Source of the DNA: JBBPZA01 sp963728925
GTDB taxonomy: Bacteria; Actinomycetota; Thermoleophilia; Solirubrobacterales; Solirubrobacteraceae
Direction: 5' to 3'
DNA length: 64,000 bases
NCBI GenBank assembly: GCA_963728925.1
Contig: CAVSMB010000005.1
Location: forward strand, 62,001 to 126,000
Position numbers and translations under genes: made by a program. The notes beneath the pieces are model-generated. The model was not told where the DNA came from. It searched no databases and worked only from the letters and a program-made list of their open reading frames with translations. Shown piece after piece: positions 51,209-59,717 of the stretch (position 1 is the stretch's first letter; each line of letters begins with the position of its first letter).

Positions 51209-52089
51209 CAGCCGCGCGAGGCGAGGAGCTGGTGCTCGTCGAGCTTGCGGGTCTCGAGGCTCGTCATGGCCTCGCCCAGGCCCGCGCTGGCCGCGGCGAC
51301 CCGCTCGGGGTCGGCGAAGTGGGTGGTCGCCTCGACGATCGCCCGGGCGCGGGTCGCGGGATCCTCGGACTTGAAGATCCCCGAGCCGACGAACACGCCC
51401 TCGGCGCCGAGCTGCATCATCAATGAGGCATCGGCCGGCGTGGCGATGCCGCCGGCGCAGAAGAGCACGACCGGGAGGCGGCCGTCCTGAGCGACCCGCC
51501 GCACGAGGTCGAGCGGCGCCTGGTGCTCCTTGGCCGCGGTGGCCAGCTCGGCCTCCTCGAGCCCGTTGAGCCGGCGGATCTCGCTCGTGATGCGGCGCAT
51601 GTGGCGAACCGCCTCGACGATATCGCCGGTGCCGGCCTCGCCCTTGGAGCGGATCATCGCGGCGCCCTCGCCGATGCGCCGCAGCGCCTCGCCGAGGTTC
51701 GTCGCCCCGCACACGAAGGGCGCCTTGAAGCGCCACTTGTCGATGTGGTTCGTCTCGTCTGCGGGGGTCAGGACCTCGGACTCGTCTATGTAGTCGACCT
51801 CCAGCGCCTCGAGCACCTGGGCCTCGGCGAAATGGCCGATGCGGGCCTTGGCCATGACCGGGATGGTCACGGTCTCCTGGATGCCCGTGATCATGGTCGG
51901 ATCGGACATCCGCGCCACCCCGCCATCGCGGCGGATGTCGGCGGGCACGCGCTCGAGGGCCATGACGGCGGCAGCGCCGGCGTCCTCGGCCACCTTGGCC
52001 TGCTCGGGGGTGACGACGTCCATGATCACGCCGCCCTTGAGCATCTCGGCCAGGCCGGCCTTGACAGGGAATGTCGCCTCGTCGCGCAT
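51205..52089 (-). CDS. pdxS: Pyridoxal 5'-phosphate synthase lyase subunit PdxS
   Basis: Makes PLP from ribose 5-phosphate, glyceraldehyde 3-phosphate and ammonia. 294 residues. Signatures: GGVIMDVVTPEQAKVAEDAG, ALERVPADIRRDGGVARMSD, PFVCGATNLGEALRRIGEGA and the lysine in FKAPFVCG. ATG 52089 is chosen because TAGACT lies seven nt upstream and the protein begins at the family's usual place. Confidence 0.95.
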   Translation of the reverse strand: MRDEATFPVKAGLAEMLKGGVIMDVVTPEQAKVAEDAGAAAVMALERVPADIRRDGGVARMSDPTMITGIQETVTIPVMAKARIGHFAEAQVLEALEVDYIDESEVLTPADETNHIDKWRFKAPFVCGATNLGEALRRIGEGAAMIRSKGEAGTGDIVEAVRHMRRITSEIRRLNGLEEAELATAAKEHQAPLDLVRRVAQDGRLPVVLFCAGGIATPADASLMMQLGAEGVFVGSGIFKSEDPATRARAIVEATTHFADPERVAAASAGLGEAMTSLETRKLDEHQLLASRGW

Positions 52090-52151
52090 CGCAACCAGTC
52101 TAGCTACGGACGATCTCGCCGCCGCGGCCAAACCTTGGCGCTTTGCGGTGA

Positions 52152-53024
52152 CTATTTGAGGCGGTAGGCCTTGATACGGTCGTCGTAGGACGCCGCGTCA
52201 CGCGCGTAGATCCCGTAGGCGAGCGCCTGCAGCAGCGACAGCAGGGCGGTGTGCGAGCGCATGTAGGCCGGGCTGTTGCTCGAGTAGTAGAGGCGGATGC
52301 GGGCGAGCCGAGCGACGTCGGACATGGTCGCGTCGGTGATGGCCAGCGTCGCCGCCCGGCGGTGTCGCGCGAGCTTCATCGCCCTGACGATGAGCGGGTG
52401 CGCCCGACCGGCCGAGAGCCCGACGACCAGCGTGCGCTCGTCGATGCGGCTGAGCCGCCCCAGCGCCTCCTGGGACGGACTGGCGACGATCTCGGCGCGC
52501 AGGTCCAGGAGCATGAGCAGGTGGCGCAGGTAGCTCGCGAAGAAGGCCATCTGGTCGGTGCCCGCGATGACCACCGAGCGGGCGCCGACGATCGCCTCGA
52601 CGGCGGCCTCGACGTCGGTGCGCGACGCGCGCCGCGCGGTCTCCTCGACGTTGACGTGGTCGGCGCTCAGGGCGCTCTCGAACTCGTTCGCGTCGAGGGC
52701 GAACAGCGGCGTCGCGCTGTCGGCTCCGTCGCCGGTCCCGTTGCCGTGACGGCGGCGGTACTCGTCGCGCGCGGCCTGCTGGAGCTCGGGGAAGCCCTCG
52801 AAGCCCAGCGCCTGGGAGAAGCGCACGACGGTCGAGCTCGAGGTGTTGGCGCGCTTGGCCAGCTCCTCGGCGGTGTGGAACGCAGCCTCGTCGAGGTGGT
52901 CGACGATGTACTGGGCGACGTCCTTCTGCGAGCGCGAGAAGCCGTCGAAGCGCGAGACGATGTAGGTGGAGAGGGTCTGGTGGCCCTCGCGCGGCTCGGG
53001 AACGGGGGTCGTCGCTCGCTTCAT
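52152..53024 (-). CDS. RpiR-family transcriptional regulator (HTH + SIS)
   Basis: 290 residues. The N-terminal HTH_6 domain (SRSQKDVAQYIVDHLDEAAF, NTSSSTVVRFSQALGFEGF) is followed by a SIS sugar-phosphate-binding domain (GARSVVIAGTDQMAFFAS, TLVVGLSAGRAHPLIVRAMK). Such proteins regulate sugar or amino-sugar genes. Targets are unknown; neighbours are pdxS downstream and the divergent sugar dehydrogenase. Start ATG 53024. Confidence 0.88.
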   Translation of the reverse strand: MKRATTPVPEPREGHQTLSTYIVSRFDGFSRSQKDVAQYIVDHLDEAAFHTAEELAKRANTSSSTVVRFSQALGFEGFPELQQAARDEYRRRHGNGTGDGADSATPLFALDANEFESALSADHVNVEETARRASRTDVEAAVEAIVGARSVVIAGTDQMAFFASYLRHLLMLLDLRAEIVASPSQEALGRLSRIDERTLVVGLSAGRAHPLIVRAMKLARHRRAATLAITDATMSDVARLARIRLYYSSNSPAYMRSHTALLSLLQALAYGIYARDAASYDDRIKAYRLK

Positions 53025-53123
53025 CGCGAGTGGGTCATTCGACGGAGCGTCGGTGCGTTCCTTCCCGCGGGCCCATGCGTCCGGCCCGAACGGCGGGTGC
53101 ACTAGGCTAGGCTCCCGCGCCCG

Positions 53124-54737
53124 ATGCGACGGCTCTGCGCCCTGATCGCGGCGGCCGTGGCGGCCGCCACCCTCGCCGCGACGCCGGCGTTCGCCATCGA
53201 CGACGCCTCGCTCGCCAGGGTCGACGGCGACTTCGACGCGCCGGTCTACGTCACCGCGCCACCCGGCGATACCCGACGCCTGCTGGTCGTCGAGCAGACC
53301 GGCCGCGTCCAGCTCGTCCTCGACGGGGCCGAGCAGGGGACGCCGTTCCTCGACCTCTCCCGTCTGGTCTCCTCGGGCGGCGAGCGCGGGCTGCTCTCAG
53401 TCGCCTTCGCCCCCGACTACGCGTCCAGCGGCCTGCTCTACGCCTACTCCACCGACACCGTCGGAAACATCCGGATCGACGAGTTTCACCGCGTCGGCAA
53501 CGCGAACCAGATCGACGCCGGCACACGCCGCCTCGTCATCGCGATCGCCCACCCGACCCACGCCAACCACAACGGCGGCCAGCTGCAGTACCCGCAGGGC
53601 GACTCGCTCTACGCCGGCACCGGAGACGGCGGCTCGGGCGACGACCCGGCGGGGAACGCGCAGAACCCGTTCAGCCGGCTGGGCAAGCTCCTGCGCATCC
53701 AGCCGGCGACCGGCGCTGTGGAGACGTGGTCCTCGGGCCTGCGAAACCCCTGGCGCTGGTCGTTCGACCGGAGCACCGGCGACCTCGTGATCGGCGACGT
53801 CGGCCAGGGCGCCCGCGAGGAGGTCGACGTCGCCACACGCGGGTCGGGCGACGGTCGCGGGACGAACTGGGGCTGGCGCTGTTGGGAAGGGACGCGGCGC
53901 AACACCGACGTCTCACCGGCCTGCGACCCGCCCGGCGACGTCGCGCCGGTGCTCGAGCAGACCCACGCGGACGGGTGGTGCGCCATCACCGGCGGCTACG
54001 TCGTGCGCGACCCGAGCGTTCCCGCGCTGACCGGGCGCTACGTCTACGGCGACTACTGCAAGCAGGAGATCCGGACGGCGGCGCTGGTGGCCCCACCCGG
54101 GCGGGCGAGCGACGACCGCCCCGTCAGCTTCTCCGGCGCGCCCGCGAGCCTCGCGGGGCTCTCATCGTTCGGCGAGGACGCCGCCGGCTGCGTCTACGCG
54201 GCCTCCCAGAGCGCCGGCGCCGTCTACCGGCTCGCCCCTCCGGGCGGCGGGCCCGGATGCCCGAACCCCGCGCTGGCTCCTTCCCCGGGGCCCGACCTGT
54301 CCATCGCGGCTCCGCCGGGCGGCGCCGGCGGTGGCGCGGCGCCGGGCGCCGGCGGCGGACCGGGCGCGGGCGCCGGTGGTGGTGGCGGCGACGTCGACGT
54401 GCGCACGGTCGCCAAGCGGCGCCAGCACCTCCTGCGTCAGCGCGGCAGGGTCCGGATCGGCGTGCACTGCAGCGCCGCGTGCACGATCCGCACGCGGGGG
54501 ACGGTGGCGGTCGCGCGCGTGAGGAAGATCGCCACCCTGCGCCTCGCTCGAGCGACGCGCAAGCTCCCTGCACGGCGGCGGACGACGCTCGCCCTGCGCC
54601 TCAAGGGTTCGACCCTGCGTGCCATGCGCCGGACCTTCAAGCGCGGGCGCACCGCGCTCGCGACGGTCACCGTCTCCGCGCGCGATGCGGCGGGCGGGCA
54701 TGACACCACCCGCCGACGGGTCCGGCTGATCCGCTAG
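53124..54737 (+). CDS. Secreted PQQ-dependent sugar (glucose/sorbosone) dehydrogenase
   Basis: 537 residues with a signal peptide (LIAAAVAAATLAATPAFA). A six-bladed propeller of the GSDH family follows: GERGLLSVAFAPDYASSG, HNGGQLQYPQ, GTGDGGSGDDP and LRNPWRWSFD, with a cluster (WCAITGGYVVRDPSVPALTG) near its end. After residue 380 comes a Gly-rich linker and a basic Arg/Lys module (VRIGVHCSAACTIRTRG), a kind of tail frequent on secreted proteins of Thermoleophilia. Two TAGGCT boxes precede ATG 53124 by 10-15 nt. Confidence 0.87.
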   Translation: MRRLCALIAAAVAAATLAATPAFAIDDASLARVDGDFDAPVYVTAPPGDTRRLLVVEQTGRVQLVLDGAEQGTPFLDLSRLVSSGGERGLLSVAFAPDYASSGLLYAYSTDTVGNIRIDEFHRVGNANQIDAGTRRLVIAIAHPTHANHNGGQLQYPQGDSLYAGTGDGGSGDDPAGNAQNPFSRLGKLLRIQPATGAVETWSSGLRNPWRWSFDRSTGDLVIGDVGQGAREEVDVATRGSGDGRGTNWGWRCWEGTRRNTDVSPACDPPGDVAPVLEQTHADGWCAITGGYVVRDPSVPALTGRYVYGDYCKQEIRTAALVAPPGRASDDRPVSFSGAPASLAGLSSFGEDAAGCVYAASQSAGAVYRLAPPGGGPGCPNPALAPSPGPDLSIAAPPGGAGGGAAPGAGGGPGAGAGGGGGDVDVRTVAKRRQHLLRQRGRVRIGVHCSAACTIRTRGTVAVARVRKIATLRLARATRKLPARRRTTLALRLKGSTLRAMRRTFKRGRTALATVTVSARDAAGGHDTTRRRVRLIR

Positions 54738-54796
54738 CGAGGGCGGTGCCCCTGGTCAGGCCACCGGACCGGCGCGGCGTCGGGCGCCAGCTCCGG

Positions 54797-56266
54797 TCAG
54801 CCCGCGGTAACGGCCTCCGCGTCGGCGCCGACCATCGCTCGCGAGTCCGCCCCGCGGATGAGCACGGCGGCGAGGATGGCGCCGGCGACGGCGAAGCCCG
54901 CGCCAACCAGGAACGCGTTCTGGAAGCCGTCGTTGAGCTTCTCCACGAAGCCCGCGGGCAGCGGGCCTCCGGTGGCGCTCGCACCCTGGCTGCCCGTCGA
55001 CGCATTGGCCACGGCGGCGAGAATCGCCAGGCCGAGCGCGCCGCCGACCTGCTGGGAGGTGTTGATCAGGCCGGAGGCGAGGCCGGCCTCCTCCGGGCGC
55101 ACGCCGCTCACGGCGCCGATCGTCACCGGCACGAAGGCCAGGCCGAGACCGAGAGCGGCGAGGATCGACGGCCACAGCACGTCGCCGAGGTAGGAGCCTC
55201 CGACCGACACCTGGGAGAAGCCGATCAGGCCCGCGGCGATGAACAGCATGCCGACGATGAGCACCGGCTTGAAGCCCACGCGGGTCGTCAGCTGGGACGC
55301 CAGTCCCGCGGAGAAGATGATCGTCAAGGCGAGGGGCAGGTAGGCGAATCCCGCCTTGAGCGCGCCGTAGCCCAGCACCTGCTGCATGTACAGCGAGATG
55401 AAGAAGAACATCGAGAACAGCGAGGCGCCGATCAGCAGGCCGCTCACGTTCGACCCCGTCAGCGTCCGCGAGCGGAAGACCCGGAACGGGACGAGGGGAT
55501 GTTCCGAGCGCTGCTCGATGACCACGAAGGCCGCGAGCAACGCCACCGAGATGGCAAGCAGGGCGATCGTGCGCGTCGAGCCCCAGCCGGCGTTGTTGGC
55601 GTCGACCAGCGCGTAGACGAGCAGCGACAGGCCCGCGGTCACGCTCACCGCGCCGAGGACGTCGAAGCGGCGCGTCGCCGACTCCGAGCGCGACTCGCCC
55701 AGCAGCACGGGCGACAAGGCGGCCGCCGCGATGCCGATCGGCACGTTGACCCACAGCACCCACTCCCAGCCGGCCCACTCGGTGAGCATGCCGCCGAGCA
55801 GCACGCCGGCGGCCCCGCCGGATCCGGCCACGGCCCCCCACACGCCGAGGGCGCGGTTGCGCTCTGCGCCCTCGGTGAACGTGTTGGTCACGATCGAGAG
55901 CGCAGCCGGCGACAGGATCGCGGCGCCCAGGCCCTGAACCGCACGCGCGGCGATCAGGAAGCCTTCGGAGGTGGCGAGCCCGCCGGCGAGCGAGGCGAGC
56001 GCGAAGAGGACGAGCCCGCCCATGAACACCCGTCGCCGACCCAGCAGGTCGGCCATGCGTCCGCCGAGCAGCAGGAAGCCGCCGAAGGTCAGCACGTAGG
56101 CGTTCACCACCCACGCGAGGTTGTCCTGGGAGAACGCGAGGGCCTTGCCGATGGACGGCAGGGCCACGTTGACGATCGACGCATCGAGGACGACGACGAA
56201 CTGAGCGGACGCGAGGAGCGCGAGCGCGAGCCACTTGCGGCGGTCGGCGGGGTGGGCGGTGGTCAT
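54797..56266 (-). CDS. MFS drug exporter, DHA2 (EmrB/QacA) family
   Basis: 489 residues, 14 predicted helices. Motifs: LDASIVNVALPSIGKAL (DHA2 motif D1), GGRMADLLGRRRVF (motif A), RAVQGLGAAILSPAALSIV (motif B region) and GGAAGVLLGGML (motif C). A proton-driven multidrug or antibiotic exporter. ATG 56266 has GGGAGG upstream. The divergent TetR gene and operator-like repeats at 56335-56377 suggest control by that regulator. Confidence 0.92.
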   Translation of the reverse strand: MTTAHPADRRKWLALALLASAQFVVVLDASIVNVALPSIGKALAFSQDNLAWVVNAYVLTFGGFLLLGGRMADLLGRRRVFMGGLVLFALASLAGGLATSEGFLIAARAVQGLGAAILSPAALSIVTNTFTEGAERNRALGVWGAVAGSGGAAGVLLGGMLTEWAGWEWVLWVNVPIGIAAAALSPVLLGESRSESATRRFDVLGAVSVTAGLSLLVYALVDANNAGWGSTRTIALLAISVALLAAFVVIEQRSEHPLVPFRVFRSRTLTGSNVSGLLIGASLFSMFFFISLYMQQVLGYGALKAGFAYLPLALTIIFSAGLASQLTTRVGFKPVLIVGMLFIAAGLIGFSQVSVGGSYLGDVLWPSILAALGLGLAFVPVTIGAVSGVRPEEAGLASGLINTSQQVGGALGLAILAAVANASTGSQGASATGGPLPAGFVEKLNDGFQNAFLVGAGFAVAGAILAAVLIRGADSRAMVGADAEAVTAG

Positions 56267-56334
56267 GGTGGGAAGCCTCCCTTCGGCGAGTGCGGCTGAC
56301 GATCCACCGGGGTACAAAGTGGAAGTGGACGTCC

Positions 56335-56377
56335 GGTTCCGGTAGACTTGCGTGAGGTTACGGAATCCTGGTTCCGT
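56335..56377. promoter_or_regulatory. Operator-like repeats between MFS exporter and TetR
   Basis: Half-site GGTTCCG occurs at 56335-56341 and in TGGTTCCGT at 56370-56377. The latter forms a perfect palindrome ACGGAA-N6-TTCCGT (56360-56377). A TAGACT -10 box at 56343-56348 lies between the two half-sites. Probable TetR binding region. Confidence 0.62.
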
Positions 56378-56995
56378 TTGTCAAGAGCGTCATTGCGCCC
56401 CCTCGACTCCCTCAATACCCCGGTCATCACCGCCGAGCGCCCCTTGCGCGCCGACGCGGCGCGCAACCGCGCAAAGGTGCTCGACGCTGCTCGGCAAGCC
56501 TTCGCCGACGAGGGGCGCGACGCCGACATCGCCTCCATCGCGCGGCGCGCGGGCGTCGGCGTCGGCACCGTGTACCGCCACTTCCCCACCAAGGAGGCGC
56601 TGATCGAGGCGCTTATCGAGGACCACTTCGGCCGTCTCGCCGTGGTCGGGCTGGAGTGCGAGCGCAGCCTCGAGGACCCATGGGAGGCCTTCGAGCAGAT
56701 GATATGGCGCACCGCGCGCCTCACCGCCGAGGACCACGGCATGTGCCAGGTGCTCGCCGAGCAGTCGCCCGCAGCCGTCGAGACGGCCCGCCACGGCTGC
56801 GACCTGCACGGCATGGCGACGCGCCTCGTCGAGGCGGCGAGGGCCTCGGGCCAGATGCGCGCGGACGCCACTGGCGACGACGTGCCGACGATCATGTGTG
56901 GCTTCGGAAAAGTCGCGGCGGCCCAGCGAGCCGGCAGGCCGGTCGACTGGGAGCGCTTTCTGCGCCTGGCCCTCGACGGCCTGCGCGCGCGCTAG
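56378..56995 (+). CDS. TetR-family regulator of the MFS exporter
   Basis: About 205 residues. HTH: KVLDAARQAFADEGRDADIA, then IARRAGVGVGTVYRHFPTKE, of the AcrR/SCO-type TetR branch. C-terminal ligand domain present. The start is uncertain: the open frame begins at TTG 56348, inside the palindrome region, so TTG 56378 or 56393 is more plausible. Divergent from the exporter. Confidence 0.85.
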   Translation: MSRASLRPLDSLNTPVITAERPLRADAARNRAKVLDAARQAFADEGRDADIASIARRAGVGVGTVYRHFPTKEALIEALIEDHFGRLAVVGLECERSLEDPWEAFEQMIWRTARLTAEDHGMCQVLAEQSPAAVETARHGCDLHGMATRLVEAARASGQMRADATGDDVPTIMCGFGKVAAAQRAGRPVDWERFLRLALDGLRAR

Positions 56996-57029
56996 CCTGC
57001 CCCGCTCGCCCTTCCCATCCGGGATTCCC

Positions 57030-57464
57030 ATGCTCCGGTTCATCACCGCCCTCGCCCTCGCCGGGTCCGTCGCGCTTGCCGCCTGCGGCGGCGACGAGGG
57101 CGGCCGGGCCGACAAGGGACCCGACGGGGTCCGCGCGACCGTGAAGGAGTTCACGACGAGCTTCAAGGACAAGAAGTTCGGCGGCGCCTGCGCGCTCATG
57201 ACCCCGGCCGCCCGCGGCCAGGTCGTCTCCGCCGGCCAGGGCCAGCCCGGCGCCAAGGCCCAGAGCTGCCCAAGGCTGCTCGCCCTCGCGCGCGCCTTCA
57301 CCCCCGACGCGCAGCTTGCCAAGGCGGTCGGCCAGACCGACGAGTTGGACGTCACCGTCGACGGCGACCGGGCGACGTCCGAGGCGACACGCGCCGGCGG
57401 CACCGGCGGCAAGTACCGCTACGTCGACGGACAGTGGTTCATCGCGTCCAGGAGTGGTCAGTAG
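57030..57464 (+). CDS. Putative lipoprotein
   Basis: 144 residues. The signal peptide LRFITALALAGSVALAAC ends in a lipobox (LAAC), so the Cys would be lipid-anchored. The mature part (VRATVKEFTTSFKDKKFGGA, DELDVTVDGDRATSEATR) looks like a small SnoaL/NTF2-like or DUF4878-type fold. Function unknown. ATG 57030; it follows the TetR gene by 34 bp. Confidence 0.75.
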   Translation: MLRFITALALAGSVALAACGGDEGGRADKGPDGVRATVKEFTTSFKDKKFGGACALMTPAARGQVVSAGQGQPGAKAQSCPRLLALARAFTPDAQLAKAVGQTDELDVTVDGDRATSEATRAGGTGGKYRYVDGQWFIASRSGQ

Positions 57465-57520
57465 CCGCGCGGATACGCACGCGTACATGACCACCGTGTG
57501 ACGGAGTAGCCTCCGCGGCG

Positions 57521-58180
57521 ATGGACGTCCCGAGCACGCTTCCCCGCGGCCCCCACGGCCTCCCGGGCGAGGTCGTCGCGGGCTCCCAGCGGAGCCGCCT
57601 CGCCGAGGCCGTCGCGCAAGCCGCGGACGAGAAGGGCTACGCCGCGACCACGGTGGCCGACATCGTCGGGCGCGCCGGCGTCTCGCGCACGACCTTCTAC
57701 GAGCATTTCGAGGACAAGAAGGCGTGCTTCCTGTCGTCGTACGACGCCTCGAGCGAGCGCCACTTCGAGGGCGTGCGGGACGCCATGGCCGCCGCCGGCG
57801 AGCCCGTCGAACGCGTCCGCGCCGGCGTCACCGCCTACCTCGGCGGCCTCTCGGAGTCGCCCGCCTACGCCCGCGCCTTCCTCGTCGAGGTCCTCGCCGC
57901 CGGCCCGGCCGGGGTCGAGCGGCGCACCCGCTCGACGGAGCGCTACGTGCAGCTCATGGCGAGCTGGCACGCCGAGCTGCGCACGACGCGCCCCGAGATC
58001 CCCGCGCTGCCCGAGGACGTCGTGCGCGTCGCGGTCGGCGGCATCGCCGAGCTCGTGGACGGCGAGGTCCGCCGTGGCGGCGCGAGCGAGCTCGGCCACC
58101 TCGAGGACACGATCGTCTACGTCTACCTCTCGCTCTTCGGGCTCTGGCGCGCCGACCCGGCGCTAGTCGTCAGCCCGTGA
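57521..58180 (+). CDS. TetR-family transcriptional regulator
   Basis: 219 residues. HTH: RLAEAVAQAADEKGYAATTV, DIVGRAGVSRTTFYEHFEDK. C-terminal domain of the TetR_C_11/KstR2-like helical type. TAGCCT lies eight nt before ATG 57521. It precedes the acyl-CoA dehydrogenase pair on the same strand, and a palindrome TGTAC-N6-GTACA stands before those genes, so it may regulate lipid or steroid degradation here. Confidence 0.87.
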   Translation: MDVPSTLPRGPHGLPGEVVAGSQRSRLAEAVAQAADEKGYAATTVADIVGRAGVSRTTFYEHFEDKKACFLSSYDASSERHFEGVRDAMAAAGEPVERVRAGVTAYLGGLSESPAYARAFLVEVLAAGPAGVERRTRSTERYVQLMASWHAELRTTRPEIPALPEDVVRVAVGGIAELVDGEVRRGGASELGHLEDTIVYVYLSLFGLWRADPALVVSP

Positions 58181-58430
58181 AGCCCGGCCCGCGCGGGTGG
58201 CAGGCGATGGCCAGCCTGGCCTTCGCGCGCCGCACGCGGGCGTTGCCCGCCCGCATCCGCAGCCCGCTCACCGACGGCGGCTTCGCGGTGCTGGTGACCG
58301 AGAGCGAGGTCAGACCCTCGAGCAAGCGGATCGCCCCGCTGTCGGTGTTGTTGTCTTTGCGCGTCTCGGGCTCGTTGCCCGTGACGGAGCCGACGAAGCG
58401 GAGGATCCCGAGAACGCCCCTCCCCCGGTT
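58170..58430 (-). pseudogene. Surface-protein C-terminal fragment (DUF11-like plus basic tail)
   Basis: In the 397-bp gap between the TetR and acyl-CoA dehydrogenase genes, the minus strand reads VGSVTGNEPETRKDNNTDSG, like the end of a DUF11 repeat, followed by GNARVRRAKARLAIACHPRG, like the basic tail module seen on secreted proteins of this group. There is no start or signal peptide. Probably the 3' remnant of a surface-protein gene. The rest of the gap holds only the palindrome at 58545 and the promoter. Confidence 0.4.
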
Positions 58431-58544
58431 CCATCCCACGTGCCGCAAGGTGTAAGCGCATCCCATTCGGCCCGAACGAGTCCCTTGGCGCGAACCGCGT
58501 GTTGGCTCGTTCCCGCGCATCCGCGGATCGACACCGGCGAGTCT

Positions 58545-58560
58545 TGTACTGCGCCGTACA
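58545..58560. promoter_or_regulatory. Palindrome before the acyl-CoA dehydrogenase operon
   Basis: TGTAC-N6-GTACA at 58545-58560, with a further TGTAC at 58564-58568 that runs into the -10-like TACCGT (58566-58571), six nt before the ATG at 58578. The placement just upstream of and touching the promoter fits a repressor operator, possibly for the upstream TetR. Confidence 0.58.
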
Positions 58561-58577
58561 TCCTGTACCGTCGCGCG

Positions 58578-59717
58578 ATGGACCTCACGCTGTCACCGCC
58601 CGAGCAGGCCTTCCGCGACGAGCTGCGGACCTGGCTCGTTGACAACCACCCCGGCCCCGTCCCCGAGGGCGACGAGCCCGGCTTCGACTTCCGCCGCGTC
58701 TGGCAGCGCACCCTCCACGACGCGGGCTACGCCGGGCTGAGCTGGCCGCGCGAGTACGGCGGCCGCGGCGCCACCCTCATGGAGCAGGCGATCTTCAACG
58801 AGGAGCTCGTCCGCGCGAAGGCGCCCTCCCCCGCCAACGTGCTCGGCCTCGTGATGGGCGGGCCCGTCGTGATCAACCACGGCACCGAGGACCAGAAGGA
58901 GCGCTACCTGCAGCCGATCCTCTCGGGCGAGGAGATCTGGTGCCAGGGCTTCTCGGAGCCCGAGGCGGGCTCGGACCTCGCGTCGCTGAAGACCAGGGCG
59001 GTGCGCGACGGCGACGAGTGGGTCCTCACCGGCCAGAAGGTGTGGACGACGCTCGCCCACCACGCGAAGTGGTGCATGCTCGTCGCGCGCAGCGATGGCG
59101 ACGCGCCCAAGCACAAGGGCCTCACCTACTTCCTCATGGACATGGAGCAGGAGGGCGTGCAGATCCGCCCGCTGCGCCAGATCACCGGCGAGGCCGAGTT
59201 CAACGAGCTCTTCATCGACGGCGCGCGGATCCCCGACGAGAACATCATCGGCGGAGAGGGCAACGGTTGGAACGTCGCCATCACGACGCTCGCCCACGAG
59301 CGCGCGGGCCTCGGCCTCGCGAGCGCGGTCGCCGTTCGGCAGTCGCTCGACGAGCTGATCGAGCTGTGCAAGGAGCGCGGGGCGACCGGCGACCCGGTGA
59401 TCCGCCAGCGCCTCGCCGACCTCCACATCCGCACCGAGAACCTGCGGCTGACCGCCAACCGCGGCCTCAGCCAGATCATGGTCACCGGCGTTCCCGGCCC
59501 CGAGGGGTCGCTGCCCAAGTGGCAGTGGTCGGAGACCAACCAGATGCTCACCGAGCTCGCCACCGACGTGATCGGCGACGAAGCGCTGCTGCGCGACGGC
59601 GACTGGCAGTACCGCTTCCTACGCGCGCGCGCGAACTCGATCGAGGGCGGGACGACCGAGATCCTCAAGAACATCGTCGCCGAGCGCGTGCTCGGCCTCC
59701 CGAGGGCACCGCGATGA
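58578..59717 (+). CDS. Acyl-CoA dehydrogenase, larger subunit type
   Basis: 379-residue FAD enzyme forming trans-2-enoyl-CoA. Motifs: AGLSWPREYGGRG, WCQGFSEPEAGSDLASL (flavin-binding), TLAHERAGLGLASA and C-terminal ANSIEGGTTEILKNIVAERV. ATG 58578 with TACCGT six nt upstream. Its stop overlaps the ATG of a second, shorter acyl-CoA dehydrogenase, as in the heteromeric FadE pairs of mycobacterial steroid degradation. Confidence 0.92.
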   Translation: MDLTLSPPEQAFRDELRTWLVDNHPGPVPEGDEPGFDFRRVWQRTLHDAGYAGLSWPREYGGRGATLMEQAIFNEELVRAKAPSPANVLGLVMGGPVVINHGTEDQKERYLQPILSGEEIWCQGFSEPEAGSDLASLKTRAVRDGDEWVLTGQKVWTTLAHHAKWCMLVARSDGDAPKHKGLTYFLMDMEQEGVQIRPLRQITGEAEFNELFIDGARIPDENIIGGEGNGWNVAITTLAHERAGLGLASAVAVRQSLDELIELCKERGATGDPVIRQRLADLHIRTENLRLTANRGLSQIMVTGVPGPEGSLPKWQWSETNQMLTELATDVIGDEALLRDGDWQYRFLRARANSIEGGTTEILKNIVAERVLGLPRAPR

